Source of the DNA: Gemmatimonadaceae bacterium
GTDB taxonomy: Bacteria > Gemmatimonadota > Gemmatimonadetes > Gemmatimonadales > Gemmatimonadaceae
Reading direction: 5' to 3'
Assembly: GCA_036273715.1 (NCBI GenBank)
Contig: DASUHB010000037.1
Location: forward strand, 100,935-164,934
Length of the DNA: 64,000 nt
The translations under genes were made by a program, and so were the position numbers. Shown one piece after another: positions 29,250 to 37,894 of this stretch. Every line of letters starts with the position of its first letter. The first letter of the stretch is position 1. The notes beneath the pieces are model-generated. The model saw only the letters and a list, made by a program, of their open reading frames with translations. It searched no databases and was not told the DNA's origin.

Positions 29250-31487
29250 ATGGCAGGGTGGTTGGTTAGGCGGCGGGCCGGCACCGGCCCGTCGCCGGGC
29301 CGTACCGCGCGGGCGGTGGCGGCCGGCGCCGCGCTGGCCAGCGCGGCGCTGGCGGCCGCCGCCCGCGCGGCGGCACAGACGCCCGCCGCCGACTCGGCGT
29401 TCGTGCTGGCTACGTCGGACCCGGCCCGCACGCCGTCGCCGTTCTTGGGCAACGGGCACGTCGGCGTCACGGTGCCCCCGTTAGGCATTGGCGCGTCCAC
29501 GTCGCTGGTCGCGGGACTGTATGAGCACGGCCCGCTCGACGTGCCCCGCATCGCCGCGGCTCCGGCGTGGAACGCAGTCACGGTGTTCGACGGCGCTCAC
29601 TGGCTGGACAGCACCGCGCTCTCGACCGGCGCCATCCGCTCGTACCGGCAAACCATCGACATGCGCACCGGCGTCGCGCGCACCGCCTTCGATTGGGTCG
29701 ACGGATCGCGCCGCACGTCCGTACGCGTCGAGACGTTCATTTCGCGCGCCGATCCGCACCTCGCCGTCGTGCAGCTCTCGCTCGTGCCGCACCTGGCGGG
29801 TCCCATCCGCGTGCGTGTCGCGCTCGCCTCGTGGCCGCCGCCCAACCGGCTGCCGCTCGACACGCTCACGCGCACGCAACCCGGTTGGGGCGCGGCCGAG
29901 CTCTGGTATCCCGGACATTCGGTCGTCCGCGCGCGTACGGCACGCTTGTCGCCGTTCGGCGCGCGCCTAACGATGCTCGCCTCTCCCGCCGGCCGCAATG
30001 AAACCCTGGCCGAGGCGGCCGAGGTCGCGTGGCCGCCGGGCGCGGTGGCGCACGCCGATACCTCGGCTGACGGCGCGCGTGTCGACATTGTCATCGATGC
30101 GGCCGCGGGCCGGTCATACACGATCACCGAAATCGCGAGCATCGTGCCGTCATTCGACGATCGGTCATCTCTTGCAGCCGCGATCCGGGAAGCTGGATCG
30201 GCGCGCGTCGCCGGCATCGAGACGATCGCGGCACGCAGCGCCGCGGCGTGGCGACGACTGTGGGAGAGCGACATCGAGATCCAGGGTGATACCGCGCTGC
30301 AGCGCATCGTGCGGTCCATGATGTTCTACCTGTTGTGCAGCGCGGATTCGGGCACCCGTCTCGCGATTCCACCCATGGGCCTCTCGACCGCCGGCTACTA
30401 TGGCCACGTCTTCTGGGACTCGGACACATGGATGTTTCCCGCTCTCGTGCTCACGCACCCGGACATCGCGCGTTCGTTAGTCGACTTCCGTGCCCGCGCG
30501 TTGGGCGCCGCTGAGGCAAATGCGCGCTCGTACGGCTTTCGCGGCGCGATGTATCCGTGGGAATCCGATGAGTTGGGCCGCGAGACCACCCCGCATTTCG
30601 CATCGCAGAACGCGCACTCCGAGATCCACGTCACCGGCGATGTCGCGCTGGCGCAGTGGCAATACTACCTCGCCACCGGCGACTCGGTGTGGCTCGCGCA
30701 GCGAGGCTTCCCGGTGATCCGCGAAACAGCCACCTTCTGGGTGAGCCGGTCGACGTTTGACTCGGTGCGCGACCGGTACGACATCAAGGACGTCGTGTCG
30801 GTGGCCGAGGGACTCGTGGGAGTGGACGATGACGCGTACACCAATGCAGTCGCGCGGCGCAATCTCGAGATCGCGACGCTCGCGAGCCGCCGGTTGGGCG
30901 TGAGCGCCGACCCGCGGTGGGCCGCCGTCGCGGCGAGGCTGCACATGCCGATGGATTCGGTGAGCCATGTCTATCGCACGTACGAAGGCGCGCCCGATTC
31001 GACGTTGGGCGTCATCACGCCGCTCCTGAGTTATCCGTTAGGCGTGCCGATGAGCAATCGCGCCAAGCGAACGCACCTCGAGCAGGCGGTGCACCGCATT
31101 GGCGACGAAGCAGCCGGTGCGATGATGGGCGTCACACTGCTCTCGGTGGATGCCGCCGAGCTCGGCGATCGCGCCTTGGTCGATTCGCTGCTGCCGTACA
31201 GTTATCGGTCGCACGTGCACGGACCGTTTCTCCTGTTGTCCGAGACGCCCAGCAACAACGCCTTCGATTTTCTCACCGGCGCCGGAGGATTCCTGCAGCA
31301 GGTGATCTTCGGATATACGGGGCTTCGTCTCGAGGCCAACGGACTGGTGCCGGCGTTTCCGCCCGTGCTCCCATCGCACATCAAGCGACTCGTGCTGCGG
31401 AACATCCAGGTGCGCGGCAAGCACTACGACATCATCGTCGACGCGTCCGGACGCCGGATGGTGCCGCACAAGGAAACGCGGCAATGA
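29250..31487 (+). CDS. Glycoside hydrolase family 65-like protein, secreted
   Basis: 745 residues with a long Ala-rich signal peptide (about 42 residues). The GH65 N-terminal beta-sandwich is followed by the (alpha/alpha)6 barrel with GYYGHVFWDSDTWMFP and GFRGAMYPWESDELG. The catalytic-acid region VVSVAEGLVGVDDDAYTN corresponds to GVIGPDEYHENVDNNAYTN of kojibiose or maltose phosphorylases. Because it is secreted, it is more likely a hydrolase acting on an alpha-glucoside disaccharide (trehalose-, kojibiose- or glucosylgalactose-like) than a phosphorylase. It starts 3 bases after the receptor gene, and its stop overlaps the next start (ATGA). Confidence 0.88.
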   Translation: MAGWLVRRRAGTGPSPGRTARAVAAGAALASAALAAAARAAAQTPAADSAFVLATSDPARTPSPFLGNGHVGVTVPPLGIGASTSLVAGLYEHGPLDVPRIAAAPAWNAVTVFDGAHWLDSTALSTGAIRSYRQTIDMRTGVARTAFDWVDGSRRTSVRVETFISRADPHLAVVQLSLVPHLAGPIRVRVALASWPPPNRLPLDTLTRTQPGWGAAELWYPGHSVVRARTARLSPFGARLTMLASPAGRNETLAEAAEVAWPPGAVAHADTSADGARVDIVIDAAAGRSYTITEIASIVPSFDDRSSLAAAIREAGSARVAGIETIAARSAAAWRRLWESDIEIQGDTALQRIVRSMMFYLLCSADSGTRLAIPPMGLSTAGYYGHVFWDSDTWMFPALVLTHPDIARSLVDFRARALGAAEANARSYGFRGAMYPWESDELGRETTPHFASQNAHSEIHVTGDVALAQWQYYLATGDSVWLAQRGFPVIRETATFWVSRSTFDSVRDRYDIKDVVSVAEGLVGVDDDAYTNAVARRNLEIATLASRRLGVSADPRWAAVAARLHMPMDSVSHVYRTYEGAPDSTLGVITPLLSYPLGVPMSNRAKRTHLEQAVHRIGDEAAGAMMGVTLLSVDAAELGDRALVDSLLPYSYRSHVHGPFLLLSETPSNNAFDFLTGAGGFLQQVIFGYTGLRLEANGLVPAFPPVLPSHIKRLVLRNIQVRGKHYDIIVDASGRRMVPHKETRQ

Positions 31488-33943
31488 TGCTCGCGCTCGT
31501 CGTCGCATTGCTGCACGGCGCATCCCCCGCACAGGTGTCCACGCCTCACGCTGTGTCCAGACGTGTGACGCCGGTGCTCGCGTTTCCAGAGCCGGGGTTG
31601 GACGACACCGCCGCCTACCAGGGCTACGAGACCCGTCTCTATCGCGACGCCGCGAACAACACCGTCCAGATCTATCTGGACAGGCGCAGCGGACGCGTGG
31701 TGGAGCTCCTCGCCGACGCGATCGACGAAAGCGTCGGATTCACAATTCGCTCGGGCAGTCGTCCGGCAACCATCGACTGGTCCGGCAGCGGCGCCCAGGT
31801 CTCGGATTCCGCGGGCACACGCACGCTCACCTGGTGGCTCGAGGCGCGCACGCGCCGAGCAACGCTCGGGTTCTTTCTGCTCGGCACGATGCGCGTAGAG
31901 CGGGACTTCCAGTATGCGCATGCGCAGCTCAGGCCGTTCGACGCGCCGCCATACGTCATCGCGCCGGAGTCGGCCCTCGTCGCGCACGTGGCCAAGTTAG
32001 GCGGCGATGAGCAGCGACGGCAGCTCGGCCTGCTCGATGCGTCGTCGGTCGGCGAGCTCGCTGGTCGCCTCGATCCGCCGCCGGTACTGCACGAAGTGAA
32101 CGGCAGGTGGATCGTCGCCATAGAGAAACCCGCGCTCGATGGCAAAACCTGGCTGCGGCTCGAGCTCCAAGGCGACACACGGACGTCGCGAGCCTCCGTC
32201 TCCGGCCACCTCGTGTCGATCGAAGATCGCATCGGCGCGCCGCTCCGCATTGCCGTCCGTGTCACCACGAATGCAACACCGCTGACGCCGCTCGCCCGCG
32301 ACGATATCTTCACCCCGGCGTTTCTGGCGTTTCTCGCTCGAGCGCAGTTCGCCGCACACGGCTCGATGTCCTCTGCCGCCGGCCTCAGGTATCGCCGCCT
32401 CGAGCGCGAGGTGCGCAGCGTGGAGCTCTTGAGCTCGGACGAGAAGCTCATGGCCGGCCTGCCCAACTTTGCCACGTATTTTGGTCGCGACGGCATGATG
32501 GCCGCGCTCATGATGCGCCCCATCTGGCAGCCCGCGATGTCAGGCCGAGTCATTGCCAGCGTGCTCCGCAAGCTCGGACCACGTGGTGACGTGTCGCACG
32601 AGGAAGCGTTGGGCGAGCAAGCGATCCGCGAGCACGCCGAGATCTACGACTCGCTGATGACGGTGTACGAGTTAGCGCCCAACGACAGCGTGCTGGCCGC
32701 GGCGCGCGACGTGCTTTCGAATATTCGCCGCGTGCGCGAGAACTACCACATGATGGATGATGAGTTCCAGCTGCCTGTGCTCGAAGCGCGCTACCTCTCG
32801 GATACGACAGTGACAGCTGCCGACAAGCGCACGTTCCTGTTCGGCACCGAGAACGGCGTCACACGGTTGGCGCTCATGATGCGCGAGCTGGCCCTGGTGT
32901 CAGACGAGACCCAGGCGTACGTGCGCGACACCGCCGCCGACAGCCTCGTCAGTTTCGTCAAGCTCGACTCCACGCACTGGCGCTCGGCCAGTTGGCGGGA
33001 TAGCAACGCCGGGTACGGCAACGGCCGCTTCGCCATGGACATCAACGCCATCTGGGCGCCGCAGGCGTTGGCGTCGATCCGCGTCATCCTGGGCGAGCTC
33101 CATTCGTTAGGCATTGACGCCGCCGCGCTCGACACCGTTGTGCCGCGGTCCCCGAGGACGCCGCTCAACGATTGGCTGCACGATACCACGGCGCTCGCGC
33201 GCGCGATCGATGCATGGCGCCGCGCCCGGACGCACTTCCTAGTGCGCTTCGATGCATCGCACGTACGCGACCGGGTCCACGCAAAGCTCGCCTGGCTTCC
33301 GGCCGAAGAGCGCGCCTACTGGAACACGGTTCTTGCACGGACAGACGCCGGTCGGGATTCGCTTGTATTTCTTGCGCTGTCGCTCGATTCGGCCGGCACG
33401 CCGATTCCGATCGTGAACACCGATCCGGCCACCGATCTCTTCCTTGGCGATTTCACCGCGCGGGTCATCGCCGGCAGCATGCACGCTGCGGACGTGCTGG
33501 AGGAGGTGGCGCCGTTCGTGCGGCCGTATCCCGTCGGACTCTTCATCGCCGGATTGGGACCTGTCGTGTCCAACGATACGTATGCGTCGCCAGCGGTGTG
33601 GGATGCATTTCGCACGGATGCCTATCACTCGCCGCGCGTGGTGTGGGGGCGGGAGGTCAGCCTGTTGCTGTTAGGCCTCACCAAACAGATCGCCGCCGCG
33701 TACGATTCCGGCGGCAGGCTTGCCCAACCATCGTTGGCTCCGTACGTCCGATCGCTGCGTGCGGCGCTCGACAGCACGCGCGCCGCCGTGGCCGCATCGC
33801 ACCTCGAGCACAACGAGCTGTGGAGTTATCGTATCGCGAACGGCCGGTTGCTCCCGACAAGATACGGGACCGCATCCGACGTGCAGTTGTGGAGCGCCAC
33901 CGATCTGGCCGTGCAGTTTGCATTGTCCACCCTGCCCCGCTGA
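31484..33943 (+). CDS. Putative six-hairpin glycosidase-like secreted protein
   Basis: 819 residues, start coupled to the GH65 stop by an ATGA overlap. A short hydrophobic N-terminus suggests export. An N-terminal beta-rich part of about 280 residues precedes a helical region. LPNFATYFGRDGMMAALMM and GDVSHEEALGEQAIREHAEIYD there resemble the catalytic toroid of glycogen-debranching and GH63-type enzymes, and the Glu in SHEE could be the general acid. The exact family is not recognised. The operon context indicates attack on the same glycan as the GH65 protein. Confidence 0.75.
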   Translation: MMLALVVALLHGASPAQVSTPHAVSRRVTPVLAFPEPGLDDTAAYQGYETRLYRDAANNTVQIYLDRRSGRVVELLADAIDESVGFTIRSGSRPATIDWSGSGAQVSDSAGTRTLTWWLEARTRRATLGFFLLGTMRVERDFQYAHAQLRPFDAPPYVIAPESALVAHVAKLGGDEQRRQLGLLDASSVGELAGRLDPPPVLHEVNGRWIVAIEKPALDGKTWLRLELQGDTRTSRASVSGHLVSIEDRIGAPLRIAVRVTTNATPLTPLARDDIFTPAFLAFLARAQFAAHGSMSSAAGLRYRRLEREVRSVELLSSDEKLMAGLPNFATYFGRDGMMAALMMRPIWQPAMSGRVIASVLRKLGPRGDVSHEEALGEQAIREHAEIYDSLMTVYELAPNDSVLAAARDVLSNIRRVRENYHMMDDEFQLPVLEARYLSDTTVTAADKRTFLFGTENGVTRLALMMRELALVSDETQAYVRDTAADSLVSFVKLDSTHWRSASWRDSNAGYGNGRFAMDINAIWAPQALASIRVILGELHSLGIDAAALDTVVPRSPRTPLNDWLHDTTALARAIDAWRRARTHFLVRFDASHVRDRVHAKLAWLPAEERAYWNTVLARTDAGRDSLVFLALSLDSAGTPIPIVNTDPATDLFLGDFTARVIAGSMHAADVLEEVAPFVRPYPVGLFIAGLGPVVSNDTYASPAVWDAFRTDAYHSPRVVWGREVSLLLLGLTKQIAAAYDSGGRLAQPSLAPYVRSLRAALDSTRAAVAASHLEHNELWSYRIANGRLLPTRYGTASDVQLWSATDLAVQFALSTLPR

Positions 33944-33949
33944 CCTCAC

Positions 33950-35710
33950 GTGCAACCCGTCACCCGCCTTGCCGGCATCGACTACGTGATCATGGCGGCG
34001 TACTTTGCCGCCGTGTTGGGCGTGGGCTTCGGCCTCCGTCGCCTAACGAGAACCAGCACCGACTTTTTCCTCTCCGGACGGTCGCTCGCGCCCTGGATCA
34101 CGGGCCTCGCCTTCATCTCGGCGAACCTGGGCGCGCAGGAAGTGATCGGCATGGGCGCATCCGGCGCGAAATACGGGATCGCAACGAGCCACTTCTATTG
34201 GGTAGGCGCGATCCCGGCCATGGTGTTCGTCGGGCTCTTCATGATGCCGTTCTACTACGGGTCGCGCGCGCGGTCGGTGCCCGAATACCTGCGGCTCCGC
34301 TTCGACGAGAAGACGCGGACGCTCAACGCCGTCACGTTCGCGGTGATGACCGTGTTCTCGTCCGGCATCTCGATGTACGCCATGGGCCGGCTGCTCAATC
34401 TGTTGTTAGGCTGGAGCTTCAACGTCAGCATCCTCGTGTCCGCGATCATCGTGCTCGCCTACGTGCTGTTGGGCGGCCTCACGAGCGCGATTTACAACGA
34501 GGTGCTGCAGTTCTTTTTGATTGTCTTCGGCTTTCTGCCCTTGGTCGCGCTGGGTCTCCATGCCGTTGGCGGCTGGCACGGCCTCACGGAGCGTCTTGCA
34601 GCGTACTCCGTCACGCGGGGCCTTCCAGCCGACGCGTATACGCACAGTTGGCGGACGATGGGCAGTGCATCCCAGAACCCCATCGGCATCGAGTGGTTCG
34701 GGTTGGTGATGGGACTCGGCTTCGTGTTGTCGTTCGGGTATTGGTGCACCGACTTTCTTGTCGTGCAGCGCGCGATGGCCGCCGACTCGATGACCGCCGC
34801 CCGTCGCACCCCGCTCATCGCCGCGATCCCGAAGATGTTGTTCCCGTTCCTGGTGATTCTGCCCGGGATGATTGCGTTAGTGCTTGCCGCGCCGCATGTC
34901 GCCGGCCACGTGAGCCAGGGTCTCATTCCTGCCAAGGTCGGCGCCAACGGCGCTCCGTTGGTCGACGCGTCGGGACGCGTGATTCTGGACTACGACCTCG
35001 CCACGCCGATGATGCTCGTGCGCCTGTTTCCGCCCGGCATGTTGGGCTTAGGGCTAACCGCGCTCCTGGCGTCGTTCATGTCCGGCATGGCCGGCAATAC
35101 GACCGCGTTCAACACCGTGTGGACGTACGACATCTACCAGAGCCACATCAACCCGGGCGCGTCGGATGCGCACTACCTGTGGATGGGTCGCGTCGCCACG
35201 GTGGGCGGCATCGTGCTCGCCGTGCTCGCCGCCTACGTGGCGAACACGTTCAACAACATCATGGATCTGCTGCAGCTGGTGTTTGCGTTCGTGAATGCCC
35301 CGCTGTTCGCGACCTTTGCGCTCGGCATGTTCTGGAAGCGGACCACGGGACACGGCGCATTCATCGGGCTGATCACCGGGACGGTGGCGGCCGCGGTGCA
35401 CCACGGCCTCACGCTGCCGTTAGGCATGGCCGCGGGGCTCAAGGGCGGGTATCTGGGCGTGGTGCACCACTATCCGAGCGAGCTGGCGCAGACGTTCTGG
35501 ACGGCGATTGTTGCGTGGGTCACGTGCTTCGTCGTGACGATCATCGTGAGTCTTGCGACCAAGCCGCGAGAGGCGGACGAGTTGCGCGGGCTCGTCTATT
35601 CGCTCACGGCCAGACCGCGGGACGAAGGGTTGGCGTGGTATGCGCGGCCGTGGGTGCTGGCGGTGATCGTCCTGGCGCTGACGCTGGTGCTAAATCTGAT
35701 CTTTGCCTAG
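33950..35710 (+). CDS. Sodium/solute symporter (SSS family), sugar type
   Basis: 586 residues with a GTG start 6 bases after the preceding stop. Thirteen or more TM segments are visible. The SSS pattern includes FFLSGRSLAPWITGLAFISANLGAQEVIGMGASG near the N-terminus, a Gly/Ser-rich TM8 region (LLASFMSGMAGNTTAFNTVWTYDIYQ) with Na+ site residues, and GRVATVGG. It is similar to SGLT-like sugar transporters and would import the sugar released by the two secreted glycosidases. It is the last gene of the operon. Confidence 0.9.
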   Translation: MQPVTRLAGIDYVIMAAYFAAVLGVGFGLRRLTRTSTDFFLSGRSLAPWITGLAFISANLGAQEVIGMGASGAKYGIATSHFYWVGAIPAMVFVGLFMMPFYYGSRARSVPEYLRLRFDEKTRTLNAVTFAVMTVFSSGISMYAMGRLLNLLLGWSFNVSILVSAIIVLAYVLLGGLTSAIYNEVLQFFLIVFGFLPLVALGLHAVGGWHGLTERLAAYSVTRGLPADAYTHSWRTMGSASQNPIGIEWFGLVMGLGFVLSFGYWCTDFLVVQRAMAADSMTAARRTPLIAAIPKMLFPFLVILPGMIALVLAAPHVAGHVSQGLIPAKVGANGAPLVDASGRVILDYDLATPMMLVRLFPPGMLGLGLTALLASFMSGMAGNTTAFNTVWTYDIYQSHINPGASDAHYLWMGRVATVGGIVLAVLAAYVANTFNNIMDLLQLVFAFVNAPLFATFALGMFWKRTTGHGAFIGLITGTVAAAVHHGLTLPLGMAAGLKGGYLGVVHHYPSELAQTFWTAIVAWVTCFVVTIIVSLATKPREADELRGLVYSLTARPRDEGLAWYARPWVLAVIVLALTLVLNLIFA

Positions 35711-35714
35711 CGTC

Positions 35715-35744
35715 GCGTTAGCCACAACGACTGCGTTCTAACGC
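35715..35744. terminator. Inverted repeat between convergent genes
   Basis: GCGTTAG at 35715-35721 and CTAACGC at 35738-35744 form perfect 7-base arms around a 16-base loop, in the 49-base gap between the symporter and the lipoprotein gene. It may terminate both transcripts, although no T-run follows. The arms contain attC-core-like words (GTTAGCC, TTCTAAC) but in the wrong order for an attC site, so it may instead be a relic of the cassette array end. Confidence 0.4.
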
Positions 35745-35759
35745 TAGTCGACCGAGGAC

Positions 35760-36173
35760 TCAGCGATCGATTACGACCTGTTCGACGTTGAGGTACGTCG
35801 GCGCTCCGGGCGGTCCCTCTGCGGCTCCGTAGCCTACCCGAAAGTCATGCCACACTTCAACTCGATCGCCGGCTTGGATCGCGCTCACACTGCTCGAGAA
35901 GATCCCGCCGCGTATCTGAGTAAACACAGGCGTCGACTTCCCGAGGATGAGTCCGGCGTTCGCGACCGTGCCTGGAGGAATCACCAGCCACACATCGTGT
36001 TGCGAGAATGCGCCTTCGGGTCCAATACCGCTCTCGACTTCGACTCGTACGACTGTCGCGCTAAAGTCGGGCGGCGTCGCCAGTGCTAACGTGGCTGGAG
36101 GACCGAGCATGCTGCTGCACGCAGCGAGGCTAACAAAACACACACACGCGAGGCGATACGTGTTCGATCGCAT
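35760..36173 (-). CDS. Small lipoprotein of unknown function
   Basis: 137 residues. A type II signal with lipobox SLAACSS is followed by a compact beta-rich domain (ATVVRVEVESGIGPEGAFSQ, AGDRVEVWHDFRVGYG) resembling small OB-like or DUF3221-type lipoproteins. GAGGAGG lies five bases upstream of the ATG. It is the leftmost minus-strand gene of the cassette region and may itself be a cassette. Confidence 0.7.
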   Translation of the reverse strand: MRSNTYRLACVCFVSLAACSSMLGPPATLALATPPDFSATVVRVEVESGIGPEGAFSQHDVWLVIPPGTVANAGLILGKSTPVFTQIRGGIFSSSVSAIQAGDRVEVWHDFRVGYGAAEGPPGAPTYLNVEQVVIDR

Positions 36174-36220
36174 GACGCCTCCTCAGCCAGCCGGCCTGGT
36201 GGAACTCGCGCCGAAACGAC

Positions 36221-36409
36221 TCAGTGACCACCATTCGAACGCCGTTCGTGCCGACTCGGAAGCGGTGCGTGCCGGCCCCAGCATTGGCGCCAGGCGTCGG
36301 CGTCGGCAGTCGAGTCGGCGTCCTTCTCCGTCGCGTCCAAGGTCAACACGACGTAAAGTTGCGGGTGACCGCGGTCGAGGATGATGCCGGTCGTATGCGC
36401 CTCGATCAT
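36221..36409 (-). CDS. Small hypothetical protein, candidate cassette gene
   Basis: 62 residues from the ATG 18 bases downstream (minus strand) of the attC core at 36427, which is where cassette genes normally begin. The first 40 residues look protein-like (MIEAHTTGIILDRGHPQLYV, then VLTLDATEKDADST). A second frame continues with a plausible beta-strand pattern (GAGTHRFRVGTNGVRMVVTE), so the gene may be frameshifted near 36280. No family recognised. Confidence 0.35.
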   Translation of the reverse strand: MIEAHTTGIILDRGHPQLYVVLTLDATEKDADSTADADAWRQCWGRHAPLPSRHERRSNGGH

Positions 36410-36426
36410 CTGATGACGCCAGTGCC

Positions 36427-36517
36427 GCCTAACGCCTGCGTTCAGCTGCAAGGGAATAGAGAAGAGCCGAGCGCAGGGAGTTACCGGAACCGTCCGACGC
36501 GTCAACGCTCGTTAGCC
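36427..36517 (-). other. attC recombination site (integron cassette), complete
   Basis: 91 bases. On the minus strand it opens with GGCTAAC (R'' box), then GAGCGTTGACGCG (L''), and ends GCAGCTGAACGC (L'), GGC, GTTAGGC (R' box). The outer boxes are complementary but for one base, and the inner boxes partly pair, as expected for the folded bottom-strand attC hairpin. The stop codon of the preceding minus-strand gene lies inside the R'' box. Confidence 0.7.
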
Positions 36518-36925
36518 AGCGTTGTCGGAGCGTACCACGTGATCTCGGTAAGCCCTCCATCGTTGAAGGCTTTGCACCGCGGTGCCTGGATCGAATATTC
36601 CCGATTCTGACGACGGATCGAAGGCGCGCCATCCGCATCGAAGAAGAAGGTCAGCAACCAACCCGGCAGCCGCGTCGCCGCCGCGCACGTGGAGTGCCAA
36701 GCAGTCGACCACGCCGGCGGCGCCGATGTTGAATTCGACGGAGAAGTCCGGTCCCTCGAACGTGCCCCACGACGGATCCGAGAAATCTACGCCAGGCACA
36801 ACTTCGCTTATCAGATGGATTATCTCCGCGCGTGAACCCAATGGGCGCGGTACGAAGTCATCCGGAATATCATCGACGCTTTGAGCGGTCGGCGGTATGT
36901 CGCGAACGAAAATGTCCCAGCTCAT
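36512..36925 (-). CDS. Conserved integron-cassette protein of unknown function (MSWDIF family)
   Basis: 137 residues with GGAGG four bases before the ATG. The pattern MSWDIFVRDIPPTAQSVDDI, IPDDFVPRPLGSRAEII, DFSDPSWGTFEGPDFSVEFN and LALHVRGGDAAAGLVADLL matches a family I recall from cassette arrays and soil genomes; its role is unknown. A core-like GTTAGCC lies at 36937-36943 just upstream, and the frame is open upstream into the previous cassette gene. The stop TAA sits in the attC R'' box. Confidence 0.75.
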   Translation of the reverse strand: MSWDIFVRDIPPTAQSVDDIPDDFVPRPLGSRAEIIHLISEVVPGVDFSDPSWGTFEGPDFSVEFNIGAAGVVDCLALHVRGGDAAAGLVADLLLRCGWRAFDPSSESGIFDPGTAVQSLQRWRAYRDHVVRSDNAG

Positions 36926-37184
36926 GACCCTCCTCTGGCTAACGGGAAGCGTTCCGCGGCGGGAGACAATAATGCTCAACTGCGCGTGAGCATCATCGAT
37001 TGACTCTACATCGACATCCAAAATGACGCGAGCGATCGCCAAGTCCGTCCAGAACCGCATCCGCAACGGTTCGGCCAACCCGCGAGCCTCGAACTCAGAT
37101 GGTGCAGTGACGCCGACATCCTTACCGCCTGAAAGAACAAACCAGAAGCGCCGAAGCGATTTGATCCAGGGTGGGATCAGTCAT
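36926..37184 (-). pseudogene. Frameshifted cassette gene fused in frame to the next one
   Basis: An ATG at 37184 with a GGAGG site reads only about 20 residues before a stop. The next frame carries a longer protein-like sequence: KSLRRFWFVLSGGKDVGVTA, then SEFEARGLAEPL and DVDVESIDDAHAQLSI. It has no start codon of its own and runs without a stop into the MSWDIF gene. One base change near the start would restore a single gene. It is read as a cassette gene that lost its proper start and the attC that should separate it from its neighbour. Confidence 0.45.
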
Positions 37185-37210
37185 GGTGTTCCTCCGATTC
37201 CGAAGCTCAC

Positions 37211-37233
37211 CCGTCAGCTTCAGCGCTCGTTAG
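37211..37233 (-). other. Truncated attC half-site
   Basis: On the minus strand GCCTAAC is followed by GAGCGCTGAAGCTGAC, an R''-L'' pair of the same design as the complete sites, directly after the DinB-like gene. No matching L'-R' half is found within 140 bases downstream; the next gene starts 27 bases later. It is interpreted as the left half of a deleted attC. Confidence 0.55.
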
Positions 37234-37267
37234 GCGGCAGCTGCGACCAACTGTCGGGCGCTTCGGG

Positions 37268-37746
37268 CTACTTGGCATCGGGGCTGCGAGCCTCCAGCTG
37301 CTCTACACCAAGGCGATCCGGATCGATCGCTGCGACAACGAATTCTCCGGTGGAATGGGGACTGCCGCTCCGTCGGCGCAGAAGCGCAAGCTGTCCCGCG
37401 TGCGCCATTGCATCCGCGAGTGGGCCCTGAAGCAGCTGCTCGGTCGTCGTATCAGAAGGGTTCGCCGTTCGCCGAATCGAATCGGCAAGCTCGCGAAGCG
37501 TGGCAAAGAAGCGCTCGACCTCGGCCGAGTATGTCGCGCGATCCGTTAGTACGTCGCGTGGCTGACTCAGGAGGCCGATCGCGCACTTGAGGACGCCGCT
37601 CATGTGCCGCAGACCTGGCGTGGCGTGCGCGCGCGGTGTCCAGGCTGGAACGCCTCGTAACCGGCGGGCGCGCCGCGCAACGCCTTCGCCGTTCGATACG
37701 CAACTGTCGCGAGAAAATGCCGCAGCAGTGTCTGATTGCGGTTCAT
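37268..37746 (-). pseudogene. DinB-like family cassette gene with a frameshift
   Basis: The ATG at 37744-37746, 26 bases after an attC core, starts MNRNQTLLRHFLATVAYRTA and ARTPRQ. The frame then ends after 48 residues. Continuation in another frame from about 37611 gives LRHMSGVLKCAIGLL, ERFFATLRELADSI, LLQGPLADAMAHAGQLALLR and SPDAK, the expected rest of a DinB-like (DUF664-type) four-helix protein. One missing base near 37610-37613 explains the break; 479 bases are present where 480 would be needed. It could be a sequencing error, but neighbouring cassette genes are also damaged. Confidence 0.6.
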
Positions 37747-37771
37747 GTCCGTCACGTGATGCGTGATGGCC

Positions 37772-37867
37772 GCCTAACGCCCTGGCTAACCTGCACCGAC
37801 ATCATATGAGAACGCTCGCGTAGTGACCGTATTCAATACCTCCCGTGGAGGTTCGCGTTCGTTAGTC
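37772..37867 (-). other. attC recombination site, complete
   Basis: 96 bases. The minus strand reads GACTAAC (R''), GAA, CGCGAACCT (L'') and ends AGGTTAG (L'), CCAGGGC, GTTAGGC (R'). The CGAACCT/AGGTTAG inner pair and the outer pair are complementary apart from single mismatches. It follows the nucleoside phosphorylase gene by 27 bases and precedes the DinB-like gene, setting the array direction as minus. Confidence 0.65.
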
Positions 37868-37894
37868 GGTAGGCGGCGAGAAACCGACGTTCGC

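Noticed and set aside
35715..35744. GTTAGCC ... TTCTAAC as an attC site
   Set aside because: The boxes are in the reverse order to a real attC and only about 15 bases apart; kept only as an inverted repeat.
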